This document shows, in pieces, positions 28,958-38,900 of a stretch of 64,000 nucleotides of DNA. This DNA is from an unidentified bacterial endosymbiont (GTDB lineage Bacteria; Pseudomonadota; Gammaproteobacteria; Enterobacterales; Enterobacteriaceae): contig NZ_OU963893.1 of NCBI RefSeq assembly GCF_918797525.1, positions 1,054,001 to 1,118,000 on the forward strand. The letters run 5' to 3'. The notes under the pieces were generated by a model. It was given only the letters and a program-made list of their open reading frames with translations. It made no database searches and had not been told where the DNA came from. The stretch's first letter is position 1; each line of letters begins with the position of its first letter. The position numbers and the translations under genes are program-made.

Positions 28958-29641
28958 ATGTTTAAGACATCTCTGGCTCTGGTATCTCTTATTGGCGCAT
29001 CTTTCGCAGCCCATGCTGTCACTATCGACCTGCGTCATGAATACATCGATAACGGCTCGAACGCAGACCGCGTCTCGGTCTCGCACCGCTTTGCTAACGG
29101 CCTGGGTTTTTCTGTGGAAGCGAAATGGAAATCAGGCGGCGATAAAGCCGATCAGCCGTTTGCAGATGTGGTGGGTAATGGCCACGAAGACCAGATTAGC
29201 TGGCGCTGGAAGGCCACGGACAATATTGCATTGATGCCAGCATTAACGCTTGAAAGTAATGACAGTCGCACCATTTATAAACCGAACCTGCACGCGCAAT
29301 ATAGCTTTAATAATGGTTTCTACGTAGCAGCGCGTTACCGTTATGAATATACCCGCTACCCGTCAAGCTCGAATAAAGAAGATGATAAAGTCAACCGCGG
29401 TGACGCGTGGGTAGGTTGGGTATTAGGTGACTGGCGTACCGAGTTAAACTACGTATACGCGAAAAGTTCAGAAGGAACGATCCGTAATAACAACAAAGAT
29501 TATTCTAACGAATATAACGCCAAACTGGCCTATAAATGGGATAAAAACTGGGCGCCGTATGTTGAAGTGGGTAACGTCGGCGTGAAAGAAACCGATGAAC
29601 GCCAGACCCGTTTCCGGTTAGGCGTTGCATACTCCTTCTGA
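28958..29641 (+). CDS. kdgM: Oligogalacturonate-specific outer membrane porin KdgM
   Basis: 227 residues from the ATG at 28958, preceded by TTGAGG. A signal peptide ends at AAHA (about residue 20); the mature part alternates short beta strands and ends in phenylalanine (VAYSF), as BAM substrates do. KdgM family proteins are 12-strand monomeric porins that admit oligogalacturonides from pectin. It is divergent in function but convergent in position with ogl. Assignment to KdgM over the close relative NanC is supported by the ogl-kduID-togMNAB neighbourhood. Confidence 0.92.
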   Translation: MFKTSLALVSLIGASFAAHAVTIDLRHEYIDNGSNADRVSVSHRFANGLGFSVEAKWKSGGDKADQPFADVVGNGHEDQISWRWKATDNIALMPALTLESNDSRTIYKPNLHAQYSFNNGFYVAARYRYEYTRYPSSSNKEDDKVNRGDAWVGWVLGDWRTELNYVYAKSSEGTIRNNNKDYSNEYNAKLAYKWDKNWAPYVEVGNVGVKETDERQTRFRLGVAYSF

Positions 29642-29673
29642 TGACTACTACGCCGTATTTACGGACAAAAGAT

Positions 29674-29698
29674 CGGCTTCGTGTGAGCCGGTTTTTTT
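29674..29698 (+). terminator. Terminator of kdgM
   Basis: CGGCT and AGCCG with a 7-base loop, followed by GTTTTTTT, 33 bases after the kdgM stop. Confidence 0.8.
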
Positions 29699-29716
29699 GT
29701 GCCCAGAAAAGGTCCT

Positions 29717-29743
29717 AAAAAAAAGCCCTCCGGGTGGGAGGGC
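29717..29743 (-). terminator. Terminator of ogl
   Basis: Read on the minus strand, GCCCTCC and GGAGGGC form a 7-bp stem with a 5-base loop, followed by eight T residues, 25 bases past the ogl stop. Confidence 0.88.
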
Positions 29744-29768
29744 AAGGCCAGTTACAGAAACACTTACA

Positions 29769-30944
29769 TCATGCATGAAACATGTCGGGTTGCTCGGGGA
29801 GTTTCGCGATATAGAGGGCCGGTTTGCCGTCTTTATCGGAACTGTACAGAACCGCTTTCTCATCCGGAGTAAAGGAGGGATGAGGATGCGTAACCTGGCG
29901 GCTGTTGGCGACCGTCGCCCAGGAGGTATCATGACGCGCGATGCAAAACCAGGATTTTTTCGCCACGTCAAAGGCATACAGATACGGATCGTTATCGATG
30001 GTGTAACCGCGGGTATCTTTTACATCAACCGGCGTCCCGGAGCCGTCGCCCACCAGCAGCGTGCCGTCAAAGTTACTCATCAGATGCGAACAGGCCGGCA
30101 TTTGCATCAACGTCTCGTTAAGACCGGTATCCGGATTAAAGCGGGAAATGGTGCGACCCTGCTGACCTTTCAGGTAGGAGACATACACCAGCGCAGAGCC
30201 ATTCGGCACCCAGAACTCGTGCGTGCAGCTTTCACCTTCCGCATGGTCCTTCACTTTGCGCACGTTACTGCCGTCTTCGTTGACCAGCCACATGCGGGCA
30301 TCGACAAGATCGTGTGGTCCTTCATGGCAGAACGCCACGGTCTGGTCGTCAAATGGACGATAGATAGGATGACCCAGCCAGTTTTTCTCTTCGTGGATAG
30401 TTGAGCTGGCACCCGTTTTGAGATCGACACGCAGCAGACGGCAGTGCGGCCCTTTGTGGAAAAAGTCGTGGAAAATTTTCCAGTCGTTTAGCGGCGTCCA
30501 GTCACTTTTCGCAATTTCGATGCCGACCAGCTTGGTGCAGTCGCTATTGGCAACCCAGGTCCCGTAACCCACCCACTCATCAGAGACGCGATAGACTTCG
30601 CGTTCGACCAGAGTCTGTAAATCCACCTCCAGCAGCGTGCGATCGTTTTTCACATAGTAGAAGGATTTATCATCCGGAGAGAGGAATCCGCCAAAGGTAT
30701 TATCGCCAGCGCCTTCGGTTAACTGCACGGCTTGTGCGTTCTTTAGATCCAGCAGGTAATAGTTCCAGTGACCGTCGAACTCTCCCGCGAACAGCAGGTG
30801 GCTGCCATCGTTAAAAAAGCATTTCTGGTAGAAGTAGTTGCGATGGCAGGTGACTTCCGGCGGGGTCAGGCGGGTGACTTCCACGCCTGTATCCGGATCG
30901 CGGCTGACCTCATAGTTCAGCTTAACCCGCATACCTTTAGCCAT
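29769..30944 (-). CDS. ogl: Oligogalacturonate lyase (PL22)
   Basis: 391 residues. Ogl is a cytoplasmic seven-bladed beta-propeller lyase that splits short (often unsaturated) oligogalacturonides by beta-elimination, yielding 5-keto-4-deoxyuronate. Conserved PL22 segments are present: GEFDGHWNYYLLDL, STIHEEKNWLGHP, CSHLMSNFDGTLLVGDG and the metal-binding HPHPSFTPDE near the C-terminus. It lies divergent from kduI, sharing a 297-base control region with three KdgR-like boxes. The closest remembered relative is Ogl of Dickeya. Confidence 0.94.
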   Translation of the reverse strand: MAKGMRVKLNYEVSRDPDTGVEVTRLTPPEVTCHRNYFYQKCFFNDGSHLLFAGEFDGHWNYYLLDLKNAQAVQLTEGAGDNTFGGFLSPDDKSFYYVKNDRTLLEVDLQTLVEREVYRVSDEWVGYGTWVANSDCTKLVGIEIAKSDWTPLNDWKIFHDFFHKGPHCRLLRVDLKTGASSTIHEEKNWLGHPIYRPFDDQTVAFCHEGPHDLVDARMWLVNEDGSNVRKVKDHAEGESCTHEFWVPNGSALVYVSYLKGQQGRTISRFNPDTGLNETLMQMPACSHLMSNFDGTLLVGDGSGTPVDVKDTRGYTIDNDPYLYAFDVAKKSWFCIARHDTSWATVANSRQVTHPHPSFTPDEKAVLYSSDKDGKPALYIAKLPEQPDMFHA

Positions 30945-30990
30945 AGTGCCCTCCTTTGTAGTAAAGATGAGTTAAAAACCGGGTTACAAA

Positions 30991-31204
30991 TTATCAAAAC
31001 ATCGTTTCAGTTTGTGTGACTGAAGGCGCAATTTCTGAGAATCATTGATGAGGATTATGTCGTCCTCGCATTATCGTGATCGGAACACCATTTCCGGCAT
31101 TAATATGCAGAAAAAGTGAAACGTTGTTTTAAATGTAATTGAAATACGCAATATCAGCGGATATTATGTACTCATCAAGAAAACGGAACGTCGTTTCGTT
31201 AATT
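30991..31204. promoter_or_regulatory. Three KdgR-like operators between ogl and kduI
   Basis: Sites: TCAAAACATCGTTTCAGTTT (30994-31013), AAAGTGAAACGTTGTTTTAA (31113-31132) and AACGGAACGTCGTTTCGTTA (31182-31201). All fit the palindrome GAAAC-N-GTTTC with AT-rich flanks that KdgR recognises. KdgR represses pectin genes until 2-keto-3-deoxygluconate appears. The third site sits just upstream of kduI, the first close to ogl. Confidence 0.75.
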
Positions 31205-31241
31205 ATCTTTGCCTTAGGCACGATCAATTCTGGAGGTTACC

Positions 31242-32078
31242 GTGGAGGTCAGACAAAGCATCCACAGTGCGCACGCCAAAATGCTGGATACTCAGGGGCT
31301 GCGTAATGAGTTTTTAGTCGAGCAGGTGTTCGACGCCGACAAATACACCATGGTTTACAGCCACATTGACCGCATCATTGTGGGCGGAATTATGCCGGTG
31401 GCAAAAACCGTCTGTGTAGGCGGTGAAGTGGGTAAACAACTGGGCGTGAGCTATTTCCTGGAACGACGCGAGCTGGGTGTCATCAACATAGGCGGTCCTG
31501 GCACTGTTACCGTGGACGGGCAGTGCTACGAAATCGGCCATCGCGATGCGTTATATGTGGGAAAAGGCGCTAAAGAGGTGGTTTTTGCCAGCATCGACGC
31601 CAGCCAACCGGCGAAGTTCTACTATAACTGCGCGCCAGCACACACCACCTATCCCACCAAAAAAGTGACGCCAGCAGACGTTTCCCCCGTGACGTTAGGT
31701 GACAACCTCACCAGCAATCGTCGTACCATCAATAAATATTTTGTTCCGGATGTGCTGGAGACGTGCCAGCTCAGCATGGGGCTGACCGAGCTGGCCCCGG
31801 GCAACCTGTGGAACACCATGCCGTGCCACACCCACGAGCGCCGCATGGAAGTCTATTTCTACTTCAACATGGATGAGGACGCCTGCGTGTTCCACATGAT
31901 GGGGCAGCCGCAGGAAACCCGCCATATCGTGATGCACAACGAGCAGGCGGTAATTTCTCCGAGCTGGTCTATCCATTCAGGCGTCGGTACCAAAGCCTAT
32001 ACCTTTATCTGGGGTATGGTCGGTGAAAACCAGGTCTTTGATGACATGGACCACGTCGCGGTTAAAGATCTGCGCTAG
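31242..32078 (+). CDS. kduI: 5-dehydro-4-deoxy-D-glucuronate isomerase KduI
   Basis: 278 residues from a GTG after CTGGAGGTTACC. It isomerises 5-keto-4-deoxyuronate to 2,5-diketo-3-deoxygluconate. Cupin fold with zinc ligands in [16 protein letters not shown] (His, His, Glu) and a further histidine in SWSIHSG. Same length as E. coli KduI. Followed 63 bases later by kduD, with a small GCCTG/CAGGC hairpin between them. Confidence 0.96.
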   Translation: MEVRQSIHSAHAKMLDTQGLRNEFLVEQVFDADKYTMVYSHIDRIIVGGIMPVAKTVCVGGEVGKQLGVSYFLERRELGVINIGGPGTVTVDGQCYEIGHRDALYVGKGAKEVVFASIDASQPAKFYYNCAPAHTTYPTKKVTPADVSPVTLGDNLTSNRRTINKYFVPDVLETCQLSMGLTELAPGNLWNTMPCHTHERRMEVYFYFNMDEDACVFHMMGQPQETRHIVMHNEQAVISPSWSIHSGVGTKAYTFIWGMVGENQVFDDMDHVAVKDLR

Positions 32079-32141
32079 TCGCGGGCAGTTAAGCATAAAC
32101 CTGCCTGTTAGCGACAGGCGCTGAAAGATTAAGGATTAAAC

Positions 32142-32903
32142 ATGATTCTGGATACATTTTCTCTGCAAGGCAAAGTGGCTGTCGTTTCCGGTTGTGATAC
32201 CGGTCTGGGCCAGGGCATGGCGTTGGGTCTGGCGGAAGCGGGCTGCGATATCGTCGGCATTAACATTGTTGAACCTACTGAAACCATTGAGCGCGTAACC
32301 GCACTGGGCCGCCGTTTCCTGAGCCTGACCGCTGACCTGCGTAAAATCGATGCTATCCCAGAGCTGCTGGATCGCGCGGTGGCGGAGTTCGGCCATATCG
32401 ATATTCTGGTTAACAACGCCGGTTTGATCCGCCGTGAAGACGCTATTAACTTCAGCGAGCGTGACTGGGACGACGTTATGAACCTGAACATCAAGAGCGT
32501 GTTCTTTATGTCCCAGGCCGCGGCGAAGCACTTCATCGCTCAGGGTAAAGGCGGCAAGATCATTAACATCGCGTCTATGCTCTCCTTCCAGGGCGGCATC
32601 CGCGTTCCGTCTTACACCGCATCAAAAAGCGCGGTGATGGGCGTAACCCGTCTGCTGGCGAACGAATGGGCGCAGCACAACATCAACGTCAACGCGATTG
32701 CGCCGGGGTACATGGCGACCAACAATACTCAGCAATTGCGTGCTGATGAAGAACGCAGCGCCGCCATTCTTGAGCGTATCCCGGCGGGGCGTTGGGGTCT
32801 GCCGAGCGACCTGATGGGGCCGATTGTGTTCCTGGCATCGCCTGCATCTGACTACGTCAACGGCTACACCGTGGCGGTTGACGGCGGCTGGCTGGCGCGC
32901 TAG
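32142..32903 (+). CDS. kduD: 2-deoxy-D-gluconate 3-dehydrogenase KduD (SDR)
   Basis: 253 residues. It reduces 2,5-diketo-3-deoxygluconate to 2-keto-3-deoxygluconate with NAD(P)H. Rossmann motif SGCDTGLGQG at the N-terminus, NNAG, and catalytic S-Y-K in SMLSFQGGIRVPSYTASKSA. Second gene of kduID, the step after KduI. A weak GC-rich hairpin and a T6 run near 32925-32946 may end the unit. Confidence 0.95.
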   Translation: MILDTFSLQGKVAVVSGCDTGLGQGMALGLAEAGCDIVGINIVEPTETIERVTALGRRFLSLTADLRKIDAIPELLDRAVAEFGHIDILVNNAGLIRREDAINFSERDWDDVMNLNIKSVFFMSQAAAKHFIAQGKGGKIINIASMLSFQGGIRVPSYTASKSAVMGVTRLLANEWAQHNINVNAIAPGYMATNNTQQLRADEERSAAILERIPAGRWGLPSDLMGPIVFLASPASDYVNGYTVAVDGGWLAR

Positions 32904-32965
32904 TCCGTCCTCATGACATCACCTCTGCCTGCGGGCGGGGGTTTTTTGCTCAAAAAATGTCAAAG

Positions 32966-33132
32966 TCCATATTCATAAAGATGGAAAATCCATACCTAAA
33001 AATCATAAATGACGGCCATCACAGTTTAATTGCTTTAAAAGCAATGTATTAATCAAAAGAGGTGATTATTAACTATAAGTTGAAATTGTAATGTCCATCA
33101 CATAACGCTATCTCGCAGTGAAATAATCCATA
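32966..33132 (+). promoter_or_regulatory. araE control region with AraC-type TCCATA motifs
   Basis: The 310-base gap holds no gene. TCCATA, the second half of the AraC half-site consensus TAGC-N7/8-TCCATA, occurs at 32966-32971, 32989-32994 and 33127-33132. The last is preceded by CTCGCAGTGAAATAA, giving a fair full site about 80 bases before the araE start. Confidence 0.55.
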
Positions 33133-33213
33133 TCTTCACCCGTTCCGGCCTGTCACTTTTCCTCGCTATCTCGTAATTTCAGTTAACGAATGTTGCTGTT
33201 CAGGCAGAAAACC

Positions 33214-34629
33214 ATGACATCTATAAATGATTCTACCCTCATGCCCCGCGCATTGCGCGATACCCGCCGTATGAACCAGTTTGTCTCTATCTCGGCCGCC
33301 GTCGCCGGTTTATTGTTCGGTCTGGATATCGGCGTCATTGCCGGGGCGCTACCGTTCATTACCGATCACTTTACGTTGAGTAACCGCCTGCAGGAGTGGG
33401 TGGTGAGCAGCATGATGCTCGGGGCGGCCATTGGTGCGCTGTTCAACGGCTGGCTCTCGTTCCGCCTCGGGCGCAAATACAGCCTGATGGTGGGCGCTAT
33501 CCTTTTTGTCGCAGGCTCGGTTGGTTCTGCGTGTGCCAGCAACGTTGAAGTATTATTGCTTTCCCGCGTGCTGCTCGGTGTGGCGGTGGGGATAGCCTCC
33601 TATACCGCACCGTTATATCTCTCCGAAATGGCGAGCGAGAATGTGCGTGGCAAGATGATCAGTATGTATCAACTGATGGTGACGCTCGGCATCGTGCTGG
33701 CGTTTTTATCCGATACCTATTTTAGCTACAGCGGCAACTGGCGGGCGATGCTTGGCGTGCTGGCGCTGCCCGCGCTGTTGCTGATTGTGCTGGTGATTTT
33801 TCTGCCGAACAGCCCGCGTTGGCTGGCGCAAAAGGGCCGTCACGTTGAAGCGGAAGAGGTGCTGCGTATGCTGCGCGATACTTCGGAAAAAGCGCGTGAA
33901 GAACTGAACGAAATCCGTGAAAGCCTTAAGCTGAAGCAGGGCGGCTGGACGCTGTTTAAGATCAACCGCAATGTGCGTCGTGCGGTATTCCTCGGCATGT
34001 TGCTACAGGCGATGCAGCAGTTTACCGGCATGAACATCATCATGTATTACGCCCCGCGCATCTTCAAAATGGCCGGATTTACCACCACCGAACAGCAGAT
34101 GATCGCCACGCTGGTGGTTGGGCTAACCTTTATGTTCGCCACCTTTATTGCCGTGTTTACCGTGGATAAAGCCGGACGCAAACCCGCATTGAAGATTGGC
34201 TTTAGCGTGATGGCAATCGGTACGCTGATCCTCGGCTACTGCCTGATGCAGTTTGATAACGGTACGGCATCAAGCGGGCTGTCATGGCTCTCTGTCGGCA
34301 TGACTATGATGTGTATCGCTGGCTATGCAATGAGCGCAGCGCCGGTGGTATGGATCTTGTGCTCTGAAATTCAGCCGCTGAAATGCCGTGACTTCGGCAT
34401 TACCTGTTCCACCACCACTAACTGGGTGTCAAACATGATAATTGGCGCGACCTTCCTGACGCTGCTGGATTCGATTGGCGCAGCCGGAACATTCTGGCTC
34501 TACACGGTGCTAAACGTGGCGTTCATCGGCGTGACATTCTGGCTTATTCCAGAAACTAAAGGCGTGACGCTGGAACATATTGAACGCAAGCTGATGGCAG
34601 GGGAGAAGTTAAGGGACATTGGTGTGTAG
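33214..34629 (+). CDS. araE: Arabinose:proton symporter AraE
   Basis: 471 residues from the ATG at 33214 ([20 protein letters not shown]), matching the 472 of E. coli; an earlier ATG at 33190 is possible. Twelve-segment sugar porter of the MFS. Family motifs: [10 protein letters not shown] after segment 2, [12 protein letters not shown] at the C-terminus, and the sugar-binding [12 protein letters not shown]. In E. coli araE also follows kduD. Confidence 0.95.
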   Translation: MTSINDSTLMPRALRDTRRMNQFVSISAAVAGLLFGLDIGVIAGALPFITDHFTLSNRLQEWVVSSMMLGAAIGALFNGWLSFRLGRKYSLMVGAILFVAGSVGSACASNVEVLLLSRVLLGVAVGIASYTAPLYLSEMASENVRGKMISMYQLMVTLGIVLAFLSDTYFSYSGNWRAMLGVLALPALLLIVLVIFLPNSPRWLAQKGRHVEAEEVLRMLRDTSEKAREELNEIRESLKLKQGGWTLFKINRNVRRAVFLGMLLQAMQQFTGMNIIMYYAPRIFKMAGFTTTEQQMIATLVVGLTFMFATFIAVFTVDKAGRKPALKIGFSVMAIGTLILGYCLMQFDNGTASSGLSWLSVGMTMMCIAGYAMSAAPVVWILCSEIQPLKCRDFGITCSTTTNWVSNMIIGATFLTLLDSIGAAGTFWLYTVLNVAFIGVTFWLIPETKGVTLEHIERKLMAGEKLRDIGV

Positions 34630-34653
34630 TTTCACATCACCCCTGACCCGAAT

Positions 34654-34674
34654 CCTCTCCCTTCCAGGGGAGGG
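34654..34674. repeat. CCTCTCCC palindrome between araE and togB
   Basis: CCTCTCCC and GGGGAGGG (one G-T pair) with loop TTCCA, overlapping the border of two converging genes. Third member of the palindrome type seen at 2574 and 5734; CACCCCTGACCC before it resembles the leader at 5726. Confidence 0.7.
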
Positions 34675-35961
34675 TTAGCGCATGGCGCGCTTCAATATAC
34701 GCTCAGCCTGGCGCTGGAAGTCAACCGCAGCCTCTTCCACGGTTTTCTGACCATAGTCGATGTACTGCAAAGAGGTGCCGAACTGAGCCACAATCTGCGG
34801 ATCGTCGAAATATGGCGAGACGGAGAGTTTTGCTGGCAAAGACTGCGCCAGACGCAGGCCCGCTACCGACGGATCGTTCTCTTTAATCGTACCGTCTTGC
34901 GTCAGGAACTGTACCGCCGCTTTGCTCAGCGGTACGCCGCGCTCCAGACCCAGTGAATCGACACCCTCTTTGCTGTTCAGCAGAAAGTTAATCAGCCTGG
35001 CGGCGGCTTCCGGGTTTTTGGTCGATTTACCAATCGACAGCATTTGTGCAGGCTTGAAGAACAGACCCGCATCGGTAGCGCCTGGCAACATCGGGTAGTT
35101 ACCCAGTTCCAGTTTCGCCGGTGGCTTAAGGTTGTCAGAATATTTATTGATGGTGGAATTCCACATGTAAGTGCCGCCCCATTCGCCCTGGATCCACGGC
35201 TTCATCTCATACATGTTGCTTTTGCCAAATGATGCATAGTATTTGGTGTCAGGCATAACGTGGCTATCCACCAGCTTTTTGTAAGTCTGGAAGAACTCCA
35301 CCCACTGCGCTTTACTGTAGGCGAATTTTTTGCTCTTTTCGTCTACGGCAGGGATGTTGTACTTCTGAATCATGTACGAGTTCAGCAGCGCCAGCGTATC
35401 CTGGTGTTCCAGAACCACCGGATAATACTGTTTGCCGAGCTTGCTTTCGAACGTCTTGCCCGCAGCCATTAGCTCGTCCCAGGTTTTCGGGTATTCGATG
35501 CCCGCTTTTATCCAGGTCTCGTCGTTGAAGTAGAAGACGCGCGCGGTCACGGAGATCGGAATGCCGTTCAGCTTGCCGTTAACGGTAGTGGATTGCAGCT
35601 CTTTTGCATCGAACTGAGTCAGGTCGATCACGTCCTTCATTTTATTCAAATCGTAGAAGCCATCACCGGTTTTCGAGAAGATGGGCAGCCAGTTCCAGTT
35701 GGTCTGCATCACGTCTGGCTCAGTACCGCCCGCAATCTGGGTGGTCAGGCGAGAGAGATGACCATCCCAGCCGGTATATTCCGCCTTCACGTTGATATCA
35801 GGATTCTGCTTATGGAACTCTTCCAATGCTTTCAGCGTCACCTGGTGACGACCGTTACCGCCCCACCAGGACATACGTAAATCAACATTTTGCGCCATCG
35901 ATGGCAAAGCGGTGAGGCTAAGGGTCGCGGAGATTGCTGCGCTTAAGAGCACTTTTTTCAT
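34675..35961 (-). CDS. togB: Oligogalacturonide ABC transporter, substrate-binding protein TogB
   Basis: 428 residues from the ATG at 35961, placed after GATGGAGTTATAAAA. The frame extends upstream but the signal peptide MKKVLLSAAISATLSLTALP starts here. Family 1 periplasmic binding protein (WWGGNGRHQVTLKALEEFHKQNPDI; TEPDVMQTNWNWLPIFS). In Dickeya TogB captures oligogalacturonides for TogMNA. Last gene of togMNAB, 13 bases after togA. Confidence 0.92.
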   Translation of the reverse strand: MKKVLLSAAISATLSLTALPSMAQNVDLRMSWWGGNGRHQVTLKALEEFHKQNPDINVKAEYTGWDGHLSRLTTQIAGGTEPDVMQTNWNWLPIFSKTGDGFYDLNKMKDVIDLTQFDAKELQSTTVNGKLNGIPISVTARVFYFNDETWIKAGIEYPKTWDELMAAGKTFESKLGKQYYPVVLEHQDTLALLNSYMIQKYNIPAVDEKSKKFAYSKAQWVEFFQTYKKLVDSHVMPDTKYYASFGKSNMYEMKPWIQGEWGGTYMWNSTINKYSDNLKPPAKLELGNYPMLPGATDAGLFFKPAQMLSIGKSTKNPEAAARLINFLLNSKEGVDSLGLERGVPLSKAAVQFLTQDGTIKENDPSVAGLRLAQSLPAKLSVSPYFDDPQIVAQFGTSLQYIDYGQKTVEEAAVDFQRQAERILKRAMR

Positions 35962-35974
35962 TTTTATAACTCCA

Positions 35975-37102
35975 TCAAAGAGAGAGGTTCTGTTCGGTTT
36001 TAGCGTCAAAAATATGACACTTGTTCATTTCAAACTTAAAATACACCTTACGGTGAAGACCTTTATCAATCATGGGTTTAGCTTCATCAGAAGGGATTCG
36101 GGCAGTCAGTTCGTAGTCCGCCACTTTCAGGTACACAAAGAATTCGTGGCCCATGTTCTCAACGCGTACCATCTCGCCGCTGCAACCGCCGTCCTGGAAT
36201 GGCTCGTCGGAGAGCGAGACGAACTCCGGGCGTATGCCATAGAAGACCTCCTGGCCCGCGTAAGCAGAGACTTTCTCCTGCTTCTCTGCGTTTAGCGGCA
36301 TGCTTTCAGAGCCGATGGCGATATGCAGTTGTCCCGCGTTTTCCACCAGTCGGCATCGACGAATATTCATCTCCGGCGCCCCGATAAAGCCTGCCACAAA
36401 CATATTCTTTGGCTTGTGGTAAAGGTTGTCCGGGGTATCCACCTGCATAATGTGGCCCAGCTTCATCACGCAGATACGATCACCCATGGTCATCGCTTCG
36501 GTCTGGTCATGGGTCACGTACACGGTCGTGGCCGGTTTGCCGGATTTTTTAAGCTGCTTGTGCAGGTCAGAAATACGGATCCGCATCGAGGCGCGCAGCT
36601 TGGCGTCGAGGTTCGATAAGGGTTCATCGAACAGGAACACGTCCGGTTTTTTCACAATAGCGCGGCCAACGGCCACACGCTGCGCCTGACCGCCGGAAAG
36701 CTGGCGTGGCAAACGATCGAGCAGCTCGTCCAGCTCCAGTATTTTGGCCGCTTCGTTTACCTGCGCATCGATTTGAGCCTTCGGCAGCTTGCTCAGCTTC
36801 AGGCCGAACGCCAGGTTCTCGCGCACGGTCATGTGGGGATAAAGCGCATAGTTCTGGAACACCATCGCAATCCCGCGCTCTTTCGGCGCGAGGTTGTTCA
36901 CGATCTTTTCGCCGATACGCACTTCGCCGCCACTAATGGTTTCCAGACCGGCCAGCATGCGCAGGGTGGTTGATTTGGCGCAGCCGGATGGTCCGACGAT
37001 CACCATAAATTCCCCTTCCGCAATCTTAAGGTCAATAGCATGTACCGCTTTGAAGCCGTTGGAGTACACTTTTTCCAGTTTGTTAAAGATAACTTCAGCC
37101 AT
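35975..37102 (-). CDS. togA: Oligogalacturonide ABC transporter, ATPase TogA
   Basis: 375 residues, MalK/UgpC-type ATPase with a C-terminal regulatory OB region. Walker B is DVFLFDEPLSNLDAKL and the H-loop is YVTHDQTEAMTMGD. The Walker A reads VGPSGCAKSTT, with alanine where the glycine before lysine is expected, and the signature reads LSGGQAQRVAVGRA with alanine in place of the usual arginine or glutamine. Whether both are normal in the TogA subgroup I cannot say. It lies 12 bases after togN. Confidence 0.93.
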   Translation of the reverse strand: MAEVIFNKLEKVYSNGFKAVHAIDLKIAEGEFMVIVGPSGCAKSTTLRMLAGLETISGGEVRIGEKIVNNLAPKERGIAMVFQNYALYPHMTVRENLAFGLKLSKLPKAQIDAQVNEAAKILELDELLDRLPRQLSGGQAQRVAVGRAIVKKPDVFLFDEPLSNLDAKLRASMRIRISDLHKQLKKSGKPATTVYVTHDQTEAMTMGDRICVMKLGHIMQVDTPDNLYHKPKNMFVAGFIGAPEMNIRRCRLVENAGQLHIAIGSESMPLNAEKQEKVSAYAGQEVFYGIRPEFVSLSDEPFQDGGCSGEMVRVENMGHEFFVYLKVADYELTARIPSDEAKPMIDKGLHRKVYFKFEMNKCHIFDAKTEQNLSL

Positions 37103-37114
37103 GATGATTCCCTC

Positions 37115-38017
37115 TTAACCTTTAATTCCGCTGCTGGTGACGCCCTGCACGAAGTAGCGCTGCGCCAGGAAGAAGACAATGATAGATGGCAGAATAGAGA
37201 TACTCGCCATTGCCAGAATTTCGTTCCACGGCGCCCCTTCGGTGACGTCGATGGACATTTTCAGCGCCAGTGCAATCGGGTACTTATCAACGCTGTAGAC
37301 GTAGATCAGCGGCCCGATAAAGTCGTTCATCGACCACATGAACTGAAACAGGGCGACGGAGATGATGGCCGGCTTCAGAATCGGCACCACCACGTACCAC
37401 AGCACCTGGAAGGAGTTACAGCCGTCAATTTGCGCCGCCTCTTCCATGTCACGCGGTACGCCGCGCAGGAACTGAATCAACATGAAGACGAAGAACCCCT
37501 GGGTGGCAAAGGCCAGCGGCAGGTACAGCGGCATATAGCTGTTCAGCATGCCCATTTCACGGAACATCAGGTACTGAGGAATCAGCAGTACGGTGCTCGG
37601 CAGCAGCATGGTGGTGATGAGCGTGGCGAACCAGAACTTCTTCCACGGGATCTCGAAGCGGGCAAAGCCGTACGCCACGATGGTGGAGGAGATAATGGTC
37701 AGAATCACTTTCGGAATCACATACTTAAAGGTGTTCAGCATGTAATGGCCAAAGTTATACTCGGTTCCCGTTTTCCAGCCGTTTACAAAGCCATCCCACG
37801 TCGCATGTGCAGGCCACAGGCTCAGGGTGGTGAAGATCTCATGGTTCGGTTTGAACGACGCCGAAAACATCCACACCAGCGGGTAGAGCATCAGCAGGCC
37901 GACAAACAGCAGGATCACATAACGAACGGTGGCGTTAATTTTCTCTTTGCGCAGGGTACGCGCCACTTCACGCTCGGCGATGCTTCTCGCCGTGGAAAGT
38001 TGTTGGATATCAGCCAT
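37115..38017 (-). CDS. togN: Oligogalacturonide ABC transporter, permease TogN
   Basis: 300 residues from the ATG at 38017 (MADIQQLSTARSIAER), after AAAGGAGGCAAAA; an upstream open extension overlaps togM and is not used. CUT1-family permease with six membrane segments; the ATPase-contact loop is EEAAQIDGCNSFQVLWYVVVPILKP. Its start overlaps the end of togM by 8 bases. Confidence 0.93.
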   Translation of the reverse strand: MADIQQLSTARSIAEREVARTLRKEKINATVRYVILLFVGLLMLYPLVWMFSASFKPNHEIFTTLSLWPAHATWDGFVNGWKTGTEYNFGHYMLNTFKYVIPKVILTIISSTIVAYGFARFEIPWKKFWFATLITTMLLPSTVLLIPQYLMFREMGMLNSYMPLYLPLAFATQGFFVFMLIQFLRGVPRDMEEAAQIDGCNSFQVLWYVVVPILKPAIISVALFQFMWSMNDFIGPLIYVYSVDKYPIALALKMSIDVTEGAPWNEILAMASISILPSIIVFFLAQRYFVQGVTSSGIKG

Positions 38018-38900
38018 TTTTGCCTCCTTTATCGGCGGAGTAGAACACCCAGTATTTCGAAGACTTAAAGGCGATACCGGCAAAGACCGCGACCACCAGG
38101 AACAAGATCCAGGCAAGCGCTGCGCCATAACCCATGTCGAAGTATTTAAACGCGGTGTCGTAGATATAGAGCGAGAACAGGTAGGTGGAGTAGGTTGGCC
38201 CGCCGCCGGTTATCACGTAGGGTCCGGTAAACTCCTGGAACGCCTGGGTGGTTTGCATAATGAAGTTGAAGAAGATCACTGGCGTAATCAGCGGCACGGT
38301 AACTTTGGTGAACATTTGCCATTTGGATGCGCCATCGATCATCGCCGCTTCATACTGCGATTGCGGAACGTTCTGCAGCGCCGCCAGGAAGATAACCATC
38401 GCGGAACCGAACTGCCAGACGCGCAGCAGGGTCACCGACATCAGCGCCAGTGATGGCTCACCCAGCCAGTTCACCGGATCAAAACCCAGCACCCCAATAA
38501 AGCTATTAAGCAGGCCATCAATAGCAAACAGCGCGCGCCATAAAACGGCAATCGCGACAGAGCTACCGAGGATTGAGGGAATATAGTAGGCAGTTCGGAA
38601 AAATCCGATGCCGCGTAATTTAAAGTTCAGTACAAACGCAATCCCTAAAGCAAATGCGAGCTTTAAGGGAATAGTTAAAAATACGTAGGCAAAGGTCACG
38701 CCCATTGATTTCCAGAAGAGCGTGTCCTCGGTAAACATGTAGCGATAGTTTTCGATGCCGTTAAACACCGGCGGGCTCATCAAATCGTAATCCGTGAAGC
38801 TGAGGAAAAACGAGGAGACGAAGGGGAAAGCCGTAAAGAGTATCAACCCAATAATGTAGGGTGATATCCACGCTAACCCCAGCAGCTTGTTTTCATTCAT
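38010..38900 (-). CDS. togM: Oligogalacturonide ABC transporter, permease TogM
   Basis: 296 residues. CUT1-family permease, partner of TogN; membrane segments begin at WISPYIIGLILFTAFPFVSS and the EAA loop is YEAAMIDGASKWQMFTKVTVPLITP. First gene of togMNAB. The upstream gap shared with divergent fepE carries two KdgR-like boxes. Confidence 0.93.
   Translation of the reverse strand: MNENKLLGLAWISPYIIGLILFTAFPFVSSFFLSFTDYDLMSPPVFNGIENYRYMFTEDTLFWKSMGVTFAYVFLTIPLKLAFALGIAFVLNFKLRGIGFFRTAYYIPSILGSSVAIAVLWRALFAIDGLLNSFIGVLGFDPVNWLGEPSLALMSVTLLRVWQFGSAMVIFLAALQNVPQSQYEAAMIDGASKWQMFTKVTVPLITPVIFFNFIMQTTQAFQEFTGPYVITGGGPTYSTYLFSLYIYDTAFKYFDMGYGAALAWILFLVVAVFAGIAFKSSKYWVFYSADKGGKNG

Noticed and set aside
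37040..38068. 342-codon open frame antisense to togN
   Set aside because: Rich in His, Gln and Arg as is typical for reverse-frame reads of membrane protein genes.
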